64,000 nucleotides of DNA from Planotetraspora thailandica (GTDB taxonomy: Bacteria > Actinomycetota > Actinomycetes > Streptosporangiales > Streptosporangiaceae): NCBI RefSeq assembly GCF_016863335.1, contig NZ_BOOR01000006.1, positions 1-64,000 on the forward strand, given 5' to 3'. The notes under the pieces are model-generated. The model worked only from the letters and a program-made list of their open reading frames with translations. It was not told where the DNA came from and ran no database searches. The stretch's first letter is position 1. The number at the start of each line of letters is the position of its first letter. Below are positions 48,488 to 57,114 of this stretch, piece by piece. Made by a program: the position numbers and the translations under genes.

Positions 48488-49375
48488 TCACACTCCGCGC
48501 AGTCCGTCGACGGCGGTCCGGGCCGCCTCGCCCATCGCCAGGTCGACGTCGATCCGGCGGGTGGCGAGCCGCCGGGTCCGGGCGAAGATCGCGATCGCGT
48601 AGCGGCCGCCGTCGGGGTACTCGGCGACCCCGGCCTCCATGTGCAGTCCGGGGAGCGTCCCGGTCTTCGCCGACACCCGTACGTGGGGCGGGAAACCGGA
48701 CGCGATCCGGGTCCAGAAGATCTGCCGGGACATCAGGTCGCGGACCATGGCGCCGGCCGGTGCCGGGCCGGCCTCGTCCCGCCAGATCATCCCAAGCAAG
48801 CGGGTGATCTCCCGCGGGGTGCTCGACGTCGTACGCTCCGGGTCGAGGATCCGCAGCGCGCGGATCCGTTCCTCGGGCAGCGCCGGGAAGATCTTGACGA
48901 ACTCGGCGTCGTCGGCGGCCCCGACGTCGGCGTACGTGGATTCCAGCAACTGCCGTGGCCCGCCGACGATCCGGGTGCGCCGCAGCCCCAGCTCGGCGGC
49001 GAGCAGCGGCAGCACGTCCGCCCCCACCCGGCGGAGCAGCAGGTCGGCGGCGGTGTTGTCGGAGACCGACATGGCGAAGTAGGCCAGGTCGCGCAGCGAC
49101 AGTTCGGCGTCGTCGGCGCAGCCGGCCGTGCCCCAGCCACCCAGCCGATCGGCATTCTGAACGACGATCCGCTCCGTCGGGTCGAGCCGGCCGGCCGCGG
49201 CCTGCCGGGCGAACTCCAGCACCAGCAGAATCTTGAAGATGGAGGCGAGCACCACCTGCTCGTCAGCCCGGACCGCGACCTCCGCCCCACTGCCGATCTC
49301 CATGACGTGCAGCTGCGCGTCGACGCCCACGGCGTCGAAGATCTGGACAATTCGTTCCGCGGTCGGCACGGGCAC
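48488..49375 (-). CDS. Class A beta-lactamase-like serine hydrolase
   Basis: 295 residues with SIFK (SxxK, nucleophile about Ser44), SDN (in MSVSDNTAAD) and KTG (SAKTGTLPG). No signal peptide is visible, and the expected Glu166-x-x-Leu-Asn loop is replaced by IVGGPRQLLES, so deacylation chemistry of a true beta-lactamase is doubtful; an esterase or peptidase role is possible. Start GTG 49375 or 49369, without a good ribosome site. Divergent from a LysR gene, like ampC and ampR. Confidence 0.8.
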   Translation of the reverse strand: MPVPTAERIVQIFDAVGVDAQLHVMEIGSGAEVAVRADEQVVLASIFKILLVLEFARQAAAGRLDPTERIVVQNADRLGGWGTAGCADDAELSLRDLAYFAMSVSDNTAADLLLRRVGADVLPLLAAELGLRRTRIVGGPRQLLESTYADVGAADDAEFVKIFPALPEERIRALRILDPERTTSSTPREITRLLGMIWRDEAGPAPAGAMVRDLMSRQIFWTRIASGFPPHVRVSAKTGTLPGLHMEAGVAEYPDGGRYAIAIFARTRRLATRRIDVDLAMGEAARTAVDGLRGV

Positions 49376-49404
49376 CGACAGTAGTCGGCCGTCGAGGCGG
49401 ACTC

Positions 49405-49420
49405 ATATCCGACCGCATAT
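49405..49420. promoter_or_regulatory. 16-bp near-palindrome between the serine hydrolase and lysR genes
   Basis: ATATCCGACCGCATAT lies in the 55-base divergent gap and overlaps CATATC, a possible -10 for the LysR gene, so binding would affect both promoters. A near-identical site lies at 48415-48430. Confidence 0.6.
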
Positions 49421-49430
49421 CCTCGGCTCC

Positions 49431-50390
49431 GTGGACCTCGCCCGGCACCTGCGGCAGTTCCTCGTCGTCGCGGAGGAGATGCATTTCGGCAGGGCCGCCG
49501 AGATTCTCGGCATCGCCCAGCCGCCGCTGAGCCAGGCGATCCAGCGGCTGGAACGGGAGCTTGGCGTCGAACTCTTCGACCGATCCCGGCGACAGATCAG
49601 TCTCACCACCGCAGGGCAGCTGCTCGTCGCCGAGGCCACGGCGCTGCTCGCCGCCGAGGAACGCGTCAGGGTCGTGATGCGCAAGGCCCGGGAGGGTGAG
49701 ATCGGGACGTTGCGGGCCGGCGTACCGCCGGAGACCCCTGCGGCCACGCTGCAAGCGCTGCTGGCCCGGATGTCCGCGCACACGCCCGGGCTCGACGTCG
49801 ACCTGCAGGAGCTGACCACCGCCGAGCAGGTTCGGATGATCGCCGAGGCACGGCTCGACGTCGGCCTGGTCCACCACCCGGTGGAGACCGCGGGACTGCG
49901 GTCCGGCCCGGTCGTCGAGACCCGGCTGGGGGTGGTGCTGCCGCGTGACTCGCCGCTGGCCCAGCTCCGCGAGGTCGGGCCGGCCGACCTCGCCGGCCAC
50001 GACCTGGCGCTCTTTCCGCGAGCCACCGCGCCCGGCTGGCACGACGAGATCCTCGACGTCTGCCGTCGGCACGGCTACCTGCCCCGACGGATCCGGCACG
50101 CCCGTAATCCCGAGTTCCTGCTCGGCATGGTGCTCGGGCGGCAATGTGTCGCGTTCGAGCCTGAATCGACCGCGCGCCGCGAGCCCCGGGTCACCTGGCG
50201 TCCGCTCGCCGGAGCCGTACTGAGCCGGCGGACGTCGGCGATCTGGCCGGACCGGTCGCCGCATCCGGCCGCCCCGGCGTTCGCCCGGGCCTCCGTCGAA
50301 CTCCTGGCCACTCCGGAGCCGGCGCCCGGCGTCGCGACCGTCCCGGACCGGCTTCGCCCCTGGTCGGTCGTCTACACTCCCGGCCGCTGA
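49431..50390 (+). CDS. LysR-family transcriptional regulator
   Basis: 319 residues. Winged helix at 1-60 (RHLRQFLVVAEEMHFGRAAE, LGIAQPPLSQAIQRLERELG, LFDRSRRQISLT) followed by the periplasmic-binding-protein-like effector domain (TLRAGVPPETPAATLQALL). GTG 49431 gives a standard LysR N-terminus; the frame is open to 49233 inside the divergent gene but is not like the family. It probably controls the divergent hydrolase and, through the matching dyad, the MBL-fold gene. Confidence 0.92.
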   Translation: MDLARHLRQFLVVAEEMHFGRAAEILGIAQPPLSQAIQRLERELGVELFDRSRRQISLTTAGQLLVAEATALLAAEERVRVVMRKAREGEIGTLRAGVPPETPAATLQALLARMSAHTPGLDVDLQELTTAEQVRMIAEARLDVGLVHHPVETAGLRSGPVVETRLGVVLPRDSPLAQLREVGPADLAGHDLALFPRATAPGWHDEILDVCRRHGYLPRRIRHARNPEFLLGMVLGRQCVAFEPESTARREPRVTWRPLAGAVLSRRTSAIWPDRSPHPAAPAFARASVELLATPEPAPGVATVPDRLRPWSVVYTPGR

Positions 50391-50594
50391 GGGCCGGTCG
50401 TTTCGGCGAGCGCGCCGCCGGTGACGGGCAACCCCGCCCTGGTTTTACTAAGAAATCAAACTTTTTGTTGATTTTTCCTGTCAGGGCGGAAGAAACTCCG
50501 ACCAGGACATGAAAGGCAGCAAACCCTTTCTCCACATAACAGGAAAATCACGGTAACCTCAACGTTGGCTCGATCGACGGGGAGGAGCTGCACG

Positions 50595-51401
50595 GTGGGC
50601 GTGGTCGTCACCGACGCTGAGGTCACACTGACCGACGTCCTCACCCTTCGTATTGCGGCCGACGAGCCGATCGCCGAGGGAACGCGGCTCATCCTGCGCC
50701 AACGGGGCACGGGGGAGGAGCGCGACGTCGTGCTCGGCACCCCTGGAGGCCGCGTGCTCGGCGCCTTGGGCGAGGCCGGAGTGGCCGTCTCGCTCGCCCC
50801 CCTCGGCCTCGCGCCCGGGCGGTGGGACGCCTACCTCGAATCGGGCGGGTCGCGCGTCCGGATCCAGAGCGTCGACCCGGGCTTCTCGCTCGACGGGCTC
50901 GACGCGTACGCGCTGGGCCGCAGGGAGCTGGCCTACCGCGCCTACCGGACCATGAGCGGGTTCCTGGCGATCAAGATCGAGGAGGCGGAGCCGGTCGCCG
51001 ACGTGCGCGCGGTCTGGTTCCGCGAGGGCAGGTTCGAGGTCACAGGCCTGCTCGCCTACACGGGCCTGGACGACGACGACCGCAACCGCACGGCCCGGCT
51101 CGCGCTGCGGCACAACGACCCCGACGCGACGGTGACGGTCGCGGCGACCGTCCAGGGAGTGCGTTTCCACGCCGCGCTGTCGCTGTGCGACGTGCTGGCG
51201 GCCACTCCCGAGTCCGAAGGCGTCTGGGAGCCCTCGCTCGAGGTGGACGGCGTCGACGGCGAGTTGCCGCTGGGCGCCCGGCTCGACGACGTCGAGGGCA
51301 AGCGCCGCCGGGTGCACTATCCGCAGGCGGTGGTCGACGGAGTGCCGATCACGCCGAGCTTCACCTCCGACGACGAGTTGCGGCTCGAGGTGGGTACGTG
51401 A
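50595..51401 (+). CDS. Conserved hypothetical protein coupled to a glycosyltransferase
   Basis: 268 residues, no signal peptide or membrane segment, rich in predicted beta strands (DAEVTLTDVLTLRIA, RVRIQSVDPGFSLDG, HYPQAVVDGVPITP). It looks like a soluble beta-sandwich protein. It overlaps the next gene as GTGA, so it is probably translated with the glycosyltransferase and may act on the same surface glycan. GTG 50595 follows GGGGAGGAG. The AT-richer 200 bases before it hold the promoter. Function unknown. Confidence 0.7.
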   Translation: MGVVVTDAEVTLTDVLTLRIAADEPIAEGTRLILRQRGTGEERDVVLGTPGGRVLGALGEAGVAVSLAPLGLAPGRWDAYLESGGSRVRIQSVDPGFSLDGLDAYALGRRELAYRAYRTMSGFLAIKIEEAEPVADVRAVWFREGRFEVTGLLAYTGLDDDDRNRTARLALRHNDPDATVTVAATVQGVRFHAALSLCDVLAATPESEGVWEPSLEVDGVDGELPLGARLDDVEGKRRRVHYPQAVVDGVPITPSFTSDDELRLEVGT

Positions 51402-52474
51402 GGATCACCTTCCTGGTCCCCTCCGCGTACAGCATGCGGGGTGACGTCAGGGCTGTGCTGAATCTCGCGGCGGAGATGGCGGGGCGGCACGAGGTGGAGG
51501 TCGTCAGCGTCAAGAAGACCAAGGACAAGCCGTTCTTTCCCGTGGACGGGCGGATCGCCATGCGTCACCTCGTGGACGCGCGGGCCGGCGCCCGTCACGT
51601 GCTGCCGTCCGGCCAGGTGCGCACCGAGGTGGCGTTGTGGCGACTGCTGCGCAATCTGCGCGCCGACGTGCTGGTCACCACCCGGCCGGGGCTGAGTGTC
51701 CAGTCGGCGCGATACGCCCCTCGCGAGATCGTGAGGATCGCCCGGGAGTGGAATCGCCCGGCCGTCCCTGGACCGGTCCAGCGGTTCTACCCTCGCCTCG
51801 ACGCGGTCGTGACCAGCAACGAGACCGGCAGGGGCGACTGGGCGCGCCTGCTCGACGACGAGCTGTCCGTCCATGCGATTCCTGATCCGCTGCCCGCGGC
51901 GCCGTGGCCGCGCTCGCGGATGGTGAACAGGATCGTCAGCGCCGGAGGCCGCCTCGTGCAGGCCAAGGCGTACGACCGGCTCATCCGCGCGTTCTCGGTC
52001 GTCGCGGACAAACGGCCCGACTGGCGCCTCCGCCTGTACGGCAATGGCCCGGAGGAGAAACGCCTGAGGGCCCTGGTCGCCGAACTGGGGCTCCACAACC
52101 ACGTCTATTTCATGGGGGCGACCTCCGACCTGGCGGGGGAGTTCGCCAAGGCGTCGATCGTCGCGGTGCCGTCCCGCCACGAGGCGCTCGGCATGACCGT
52201 CGTCGAGGCGCTGAGTTGCGGGGTGCCGATCGTGGCCTTCGACTCCCCGCGCGGGCCCGCCGAGTTCCTCCGGCCCGGCGAGGACAGCGTGCTGGTCGCC
52301 GAGGGTGCCGGGGAGGTCGAGTCCTTCGCCTGCGCGCTGCTCGGGCTGATCGACGACGAACGCCGCCGCGCGACGCTCGCGTCGGGCGCGCTCGCGTCGG
52401 CTTCCGCCCGTTCCGCCCAGGTCATCGCCGGCCGCTGGCAGGAGCTCATGTACGGCCTGCGCTCGCGGGTCTAG
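51398..52474 (+). CDS. Glycosyltransferase family 4 protein
   Basis: 358 residues, GT-B fold. The C-terminal donor-binding domain shows RHEALGMTVVEALSCGVPIV with the E-x7-E motif, preceded by GGRLVQAKAYDRLIRAFSVV and LRLYGNGPEEKRLRAL, typical of GT4 retaining transferases. The N-terminal acceptor half is VRITFLVPSAYSMRGDVRAV. Such pairs occur in teichoic-acid-like wall glycan loci; the acceptor is unknown here. GTG 51398 overlaps the previous stop. Confidence 0.9.
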   Translation: MRITFLVPSAYSMRGDVRAVLNLAAEMAGRHEVEVVSVKKTKDKPFFPVDGRIAMRHLVDARAGARHVLPSGQVRTEVALWRLLRNLRADVLVTTRPGLSVQSARYAPREIVRIAREWNRPAVPGPVQRFYPRLDAVVTSNETGRGDWARLLDDELSVHAIPDPLPAAPWPRSRMVNRIVSAGGRLVQAKAYDRLIRAFSVVADKRPDWRLRLYGNGPEEKRLRALVAELGLHNHVYFMGATSDLAGEFAKASIVAVPSRHEALGMTVVEALSCGVPIVAFDSPRGPAEFLRPGEDSVLVAEGAGEVESFACALLGLIDDERRRATLASGALASASARSAQVIAGRWQELMYGLRSRV

Positions 52475-52502
52475 AAGCCAGGGGATAGTCCGGCCGTCGT
52501 GA

Positions 52503-52517
52503 TACCCGTAACGGGTA
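52503..52517. promoter_or_regulatory. Putative CsoR-type operator
   Basis: TACCCGTAACGGGTA, a near-perfect dyad 11 bases before the csoR-like start, with the CCC/GGG half-sites and A/T flanks typical of CsoR-family operators. Suggests autoregulation. Confidence 0.7.
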
Positions 52518-52527
52518 CCGTTGAGGT

Positions 52528-52809
52528 ATGCACGGGTACAGCGGCGACAAGCAGGCATACCTCGCGCGGCTCCGCCGAATTGAGGGACAGATCCGCGGGT
52601 TGCAGCGGATGGTCGAGGAGGACGCGTACTGCATCGACGTCCTCACTCAGGTCTCCGCGGCCACGCGTGCGCTCCAGGCCGTGGCGCTGGGCCTGCTGGA
52701 GGACCACATCGGGCACTGCGTCGCCGACGCCGTCAACTCCGGAGGGCCGGAGGCGGAGGCCAAGGTGAAGGAAGCTTCGGCGGCGATTGCCCGTCTTGTC
52801 CGGTCTTGA
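52528..52809 (+). CDS. Metal-sensitive transcriptional repressor, CsoR/RcnR family (DUF156)
   Basis: 93-residue helical repressor. The family segment RLRRIEGQIRGLQRMVEEDAYC contains the first metal-binding Cys; His and Cys of HIGHC supply the others, giving the Cys-His-Cys set of copper-sensing CsoR. No copper exporter or chaperone gene is adjacent, so it may act on distant genes. The operator-like dyad upstream supports self-control. Confidence 0.88.
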   Translation: MHGYSGDKQAYLARLRRIEGQIRGLQRMVEEDAYCIDVLTQVSAATRALQAVALGLLEDHIGHCVADAVNSGGPEAEAKVKEASAAIARLVRS

Positions 52810-52852
52810 GACTTACGTCAGCTTTAGGCATTTCTGACTAGTCCACAAAAAA

Positions 52853-52886
52853 CCATCCCGGACCCCCTGAGGAGTCCGGGACGGTT
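52853..52886 (-). terminator. Intrinsic terminator for the minus-strand small gene (also opposes csoR)
   Basis: Read on the minus strand, AACCGTCCCGGACTCC and the complementary GGGTCCGGGATGGTT form a long stem with a short CTCAG loop, followed by TTTTTTG. It lies between converging genes and probably stops transcription from both sides. Confidence 0.82.
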
Positions 52887-52902
52887 CTGCCGGGAAATCT
52901 CT

Positions 52903-53064
52903 TCAGCGGCTCGCCGAAGTCCGCAATCCGAGCGCGTTGTCGAGCTGCTCCAAGGTCAGTCGGTCATCGGTGAAGTTGACGGCCTCCAACACCTCGGCGT
53001 ACAGCGCGATCTCGTCCAACGCGACACGATCGTGGACCCGGGAGTCCAGGTCATCGTGCCCCAC
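52903..53064 (-). CDS. Small conserved-type hypothetical protein
   Basis: 53 residues, MGHDDLDSRVHDRVALDEIA and ALYAEVLEAVNFTDDRLTLE segments, ending LGLRTSASR: an acidic helical protein of a kind seen in many actinomycetes. GTG 53064 is chosen because GGAAGGAAGGA precedes it by seven bases; an open frame reaches 53316 but the upstream part is unlike a protein. A terminator follows. Function unknown. Confidence 0.65.
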   Translation of the reverse strand: MGHDDLDSRVHDRVALDEIALYAEVLEAVNFTDDRLTLEQLDNALGLRTSASR

Positions 53065-53340
53065 CGCGTCGTCCTTCCTTCCGCAGCCCACACCCATCAC
53101 GAGGTTACGTCGGGGCCTGATTAGGCGACATGGCCCATCGGGACCATTCCTCGAGCCCCCGGCGTCCCTTCTTGACCATTTCCCAGATACCGAGATCACG
53201 ATTCGATGAAAAAGCCGGTGAAGTGGGGAACAGATTGCTAAAGGAGTAGTAACGATGAAATATCCGAATTTTACGTTTGGTGACCCCTGATGACGGTTCA
53301 CGTGACCGTCCGGCACCGGCCTCTCGGATGATTCCCGACG

Positions 53341-54666
53341 TCAGAACCAGGCGTCGTCGCGCTCGTCGATCAAGGATGGCACGACGGCGGACGACACCGC
53401 GAAACCCTCCGGCGGCGGCGCCGTACCGGTGAGGCGGCACCAGGCCAGTCCCATGGCGTACGCGGAGCCGAGGAGCGCCGCGGCCGTATGCCGGTCGGGC
53501 GGCATGAGCGCGCGGGGGAGCAGGCCTTCGGACGGCCAGCATCCCCGCAGCGGATGCGACGGGTTGGACAGCGCGGCGTAGAGCGCGTGGCGCATCTCCT
53601 CGTCCAGCCAGGGATACAGCTGGGTCGCCGCGCCGCCCGCAGGTGACGAGCGCACGAAGACGTTCATGATGTCGGCGGCCAACAGCGCTGCGGCGGTTGC
53701 CCGCGGGTCCATCCCTCTTCGGGAGACGTAGGCCAGCGTCTCCACCAGGTCGTAGAGGCAATGCCTGAAGTGCTCACCGGGGGAGAGGTCGCGCAGCGTG
53801 GCTCCGGCGAGGTGCGGCGGGCACCGCGACAACCACGCCTGCCGTACGGCACCGCCCGCGACGGCGTCGTGGTCCACCCACGGCCGGGCGATGACGGGCT
53901 CGGTCATCGCGAGGAGCGCCTGCGCCCGGGGCGCGAACCGCGGATCCGCGCGCAGCACGGCGGCCGTGCGCGCCATCAGGCGCACGAGCACGAGCGCGGC
54001 CTCGTGGGCGCCGGACCGGATGCGCTCGGCGTACAGGCTGACCAGCGCGTCGAGCGGGGTGGGCGGCAGCCAGCGCACCCAGTCGTCACCGGGAAGCGGC
54101 CGGCCGAGGAACTCGCCGAACATCGACAGCAGCACCTCGTTGCCGTCGAAGGCGGGTGCGTACGCGCACCACATGATGGTGCCCCAGACGGCGGCGACCG
54201 GGCTGGTGACGTCGTGGGCGAACACGTCGGCGAAGACGCGCCCGGGCAGCGGGTATTCGTCGCGCCGCAGCCCCCGGTGCGACTGCAGCAGGTCCCTGAC
54301 CCGCTCGGTGACGCCGCCGGGCACGTCGGGCCCCACGAAGGCCTGGGTCGATCCGCGTTCGTAGGCGAAGTCGGGGCCGGCGGGCACCAGAGGCAGCGGG
54401 ATCACGGGGGCCGACGGCAGCAGCCGGGTGGCCGTCCTGACGGCGGGATGCAACGGAGGGGCGGACAGGTGCCAGCGGCCGTCGCCGCGATCCAACCGGT
54501 ACCACCGCGCATGGGCGCCGAACAGCCAGCACGTGCCGTCGGGCGTTGCGAGCATGCGCCGGGACATCGCGTGGACCCTCGCGTCGGAGGTGAGGGTGTG
54601 CCAGCGCGGATCGCCGACCAGAGCGCGGACGTCCCGCTCCATCGTCGTGAATCCGTCCCATTGCAC
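53341..54666 (-). CDS. Hypothetical protein, actinobacterial
   Basis: 441 residues, no signal peptide and no clear motif. Tryptophan-rich N-terminal part (TCWLFGAHARWYRLDRGDGR, WHLSAPPLHP) suggests a WD- or PH-like beta fold; the C-terminal half is alpha-helical and Ala/Leu-rich. Codon use matches the neighbours, so it is probably a real gene, but I recognise no family. It lies divergent from the mannosyltransferase gene. Confidence 0.7.
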   Translation of the reverse strand: MQWDGFTTMERDVRALVGDPRWHTLTSDARVHAMSRRMLATPDGTCWLFGAHARWYRLDRGDGRWHLSAPPLHPAVRTATRLLPSAPVIPLPLVPAGPDFAYERGSTQAFVGPDVPGGVTERVRDLLQSHRGLRRDEYPLPGRVFADVFAHDVTSPVAAVWGTIMWCAYAPAFDGNEVLLSMFGEFLGRPLPGDDWVRWLPPTPLDALVSLYAERIRSGAHEAALVLVRLMARTAAVLRADPRFAPRAQALLAMTEPVIARPWVDHDAVAGGAVRQAWLSRCPPHLAGATLRDLSPGEHFRHCLYDLVETLAYVSRRGMDPRATAAALLAADIMNVFVRSSPAGGAATQLYPWLDEEMRHALYAALSNPSHPLRGCWPSEGLLPRALMPPDRHTAAALLGSAYAMGLAWCRLTGTAPPPEGFAVSSAVVPSLIDERDDAWF

Positions 54667-54844
54667 GCGGCCATGGTAGTTGCGGTGGCCGACATCTCAG
54701 GAGGAAGCCCGGAAGACCCCGGCGCCCTGAAAGCTTCGTACGTGGAACGACGCGATGACCTGGGGCGATGCCGTGGAATGTCGCTTGAGTCAACATATAT
54801 CGTGCCGAAACACTTGGCATGACCTTGCATGACGTATTCGATAG

Positions 54845-56086
54845 ATGGTCGTGACAGACATCCGCCCAGCCGTGAACACCCCCGGACCCGCCGGCGAGAG
54901 GTCCGACGAGGAGCAGGCGGCGGGGCGGCCCGCCGAGCCCGCGATCCCAGAGGCGGCGGCCACGCGGCCCGCCGTCTTCCCACGGCCGCGCTGGACGCGG
55001 ATCGGTCCCGATCGCACGGCCCTGCTGATCTGGTTCTTCTGGCACGTCGCGACCTACATCTACATGGTCCTCGCCGCGCCCGGGCGCACCGACGCACCGA
55101 TGCTCGACCGCCTGACGCCGTGGGACTCCGACAACTTCATCACCATCGCCCAGTACGGCTACGACGGCTCCCCGGGCATGCCGGACGCGCCCAAGCTCAG
55201 CGCGTTCTTCCCCGGCATCCCGCTGCTGCTGCGCTACGTCCACCTCGTCGTCGCGGACTGGAGCCTGGCCATCGTTCTGGTCTCGCTGGCCGCGAGCGCG
55301 GTGGTGGCGGTGGCGCTGTCGCGCCTCAGCGAGTCGTTCAAGGAGGGCAGCGGCACCTGGACCGTCCTGGCCTTCTTCCTCAGCCCGTTCGCCGTGTTCA
55401 TGCTGGCCGGGTACTCCGAGGCGCCCTTCCTCGCACTGGCGCTGCCCGCGTGGCTGCTCGCCCGCCGGGGCCGCTGGGAGGCGGCGGCCGTCTGCGCCGC
55501 GTTCGCGTCGTCCATCCGCGTCTCCGGGTTGTTCCTTCTGCTGGGCCTGGCCGTACAGTTCCTGGTCGCGGAGAACGGGCTGCGGTCGCGGGGGTGGCGG
55601 ACGGCCCCCTGGCTGGCGTTGCCGGTCGTCCCCGTGCTGGCGTACATGACGTATCTGTGGTCGCGCACCGGCGACTGGATGGCCTGGAAGCAGGCGGAGG
55701 CCGACTACTGGGGCCGCTTCGCGGAGTGGCCCTGGCAGGTGTTCGTCAACACGTGGAACAGGTCGCTCGAGGAGGAGGTCCTGCGGACGTCCTACCGCGA
55801 GGAGATCGCCGCGGCCCTCGTGCTGGCGGCGCTGGTGGTCTGGCAACTCGTGCGGCGGCGGTGGGGGAACTTCGCCTATCTCCTGCCCCAGGCGGTCGCG
55901 CTGCTGGCGATGTCGTCGTTCTACATGTCGGTGGGCAGGGCGTCGTTGCTCTGGTGGCCGCTCTATCTGTCGGTCGGCATCACGTCGGTGCGCAGACCGT
56001 GGGTGTTCATGGCTTACCTGGCGGTCGCCGCGCCCGTTATGGCAATCAATGTAGGAAATTTCACCACAGGCGCATGGGTTGGATGA
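54845..56086 (+). CDS. Membrane mannosyltransferase, PIG-V-like family
   Basis: 413 residues with a hydrophilic Pro/Ala-rich N-terminus and about nine membrane helices. The segments LTPWDSDNFITIAQYGYDG and SAFFPGIPLLLRYV match the conserved loops of PIG-V (GPI mannosyltransferase II)-like GT-C enzymes, which use polyprenyl-phosphate mannose. In actinobacteria such proteins probably decorate wall or lipid glycans. ATG 54845; GTG 54851 is possible. Confidence 0.83.
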   Translation: MVVTDIRPAVNTPGPAGERSDEEQAAGRPAEPAIPEAAATRPAVFPRPRWTRIGPDRTALLIWFFWHVATYIYMVLAAPGRTDAPMLDRLTPWDSDNFITIAQYGYDGSPGMPDAPKLSAFFPGIPLLLRYVHLVVADWSLAIVLVSLAASAVVAVALSRLSESFKEGSGTWTVLAFFLSPFAVFMLAGYSEAPFLALALPAWLLARRGRWEAAAVCAAFASSIRVSGLFLLLGLAVQFLVAENGLRSRGWRTAPWLALPVVPVLAYMTYLWSRTGDWMAWKQAEADYWGRFAEWPWQVFVNTWNRSLEEEVLRTSYREEIAAALVLAALVVWQLVRRRWGNFAYLLPQAVALLAMSSFYMSVGRASLLWWPLYLSVGITSVRRPWVFMAYLAVAAPVMAINVGNFTTGAWVG

Positions 56087-56175
56087 TCCCCTTTTGGTTA
56101 CTGCATCCGGCTATGGGGGGATTTGTCGGAAGTGGCCTCCGTGGCGGATGGCCACGGAGTTCCTGAAGTCCGGGG

Positions 56176-57114
56176 GTGCGGCGGGTGCGGAAGACGGGAC
56201 GACGCCGGCGCGGCATGGCGCCACTGGTGATGACGGTCGTGCTGGCCGGCCCGGCCGTGGCCGCGGCGGCGAGTGATCCGGGCACCTACCGCGTCAACGT
56301 GCTGACCTACAACGTGTGCGGGGCCAACAACAGGGACAACACCTGCGCCGACAGCCTGCGCCCCGAGCGCAGGCGCGCGTGGGCGGGCAAGGTCGCCGGC
56401 CTGATCCGGGCGCGCGACGTGGACGTGGCCTCGTTCACCGAGATGTGTTACGCGCAGGTCGACCTGCTGCAGCGCGAGCTGCCGGACTACCACCTGGTGT
56501 GGTTCGGCATCGACCGGGCGGGCACGCGCAGCGGCGGCGACACGTGCCGCAGATTGTGGAGCGACCTGACGCCACGGACGACGCCCCCGGACAAGAAGAC
56601 GTCCGGGCTGGCCCTGGCCGTCAAAGGCCCGATCACCGGGCGACCGCTACGGCGCATGCTCACCGTGGACTCCCCGGCCCTCCCCGGCTCCCGGGTCCAC
56701 CCGCGCGGCGTGCTCTGCGCGCGCAGCTCCGTGGGGCCGCGCCGTTCCGTCAGCTGCGTGACCCACATCTCGGGCACGGAGTCGCCCGCTCAGGTCGAAC
56801 GCCTGGTCACGGAGTACGCGGGCCGCAGCCCGGTGATCCTCGGCGGCGACTTCAACCGCAAGCCGGAGGATCCGCAGCTCACCCCGGTCTACGGGCGCGG
56901 GCTCGGCTCCGGCCGGTACACGGAGGTGGGTGCCGGCATGTACTCCCCGCAGCGCAGGGGTGGCGCGCCCACGACCAAGGACGGCGGCAAGATCGATTAC
57001 GTGTTCGCGACGGAGGCCGACTTCCGCGCCGCCGGAGCGGAGGTGGTCCAGATGAAGCCCGAGTTGTCGGACCACCGCGCACTGGTCGGCACGTTCATCG
57101 GAAGAGTTCCTTAG
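56176..57114 (+). CDS. Secreted endonuclease/exonuclease/phosphatase-family protein
   Basis: 312 residues. A short Arg-rich region (RRVRKTGRRRR) and hydrophobic segment form a signal peptide. The EEP fold is marked by NVLTYNVCG, SFTEMC (catalytic Glu), ILGGDFNRKPED and LSDHRALVGTF. Substrates of this superfamily include nucleic acids and phospholipids; the exported location suggests a scavenging role. GTG 56176 or 56185. Its 3' end overlaps the opposing carbonic anhydrase gene by 20 bases. Confidence 0.85.
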   Translation: MRRVRKTGRRRRGMAPLVMTVVLAGPAVAAAASDPGTYRVNVLTYNVCGANNRDNTCADSLRPERRRAWAGKVAGLIRARDVDVASFTEMCYAQVDLLQRELPDYHLVWFGIDRAGTRSGGDTCRRLWSDLTPRTTPPDKKTSGLALAVKGPITGRPLRRMLTVDSPALPGSRVHPRGVLCARSSVGPRRSVSCVTHISGTESPAQVERLVTEYAGRSPVILGGDFNRKPEDPQLTPVYGRGLGSGRYTEVGAGMYSPQRRGGAPTTKDGGKIDYVFATEADFRAAGAEVVQMKPELSDHRALVGTFIGRVP

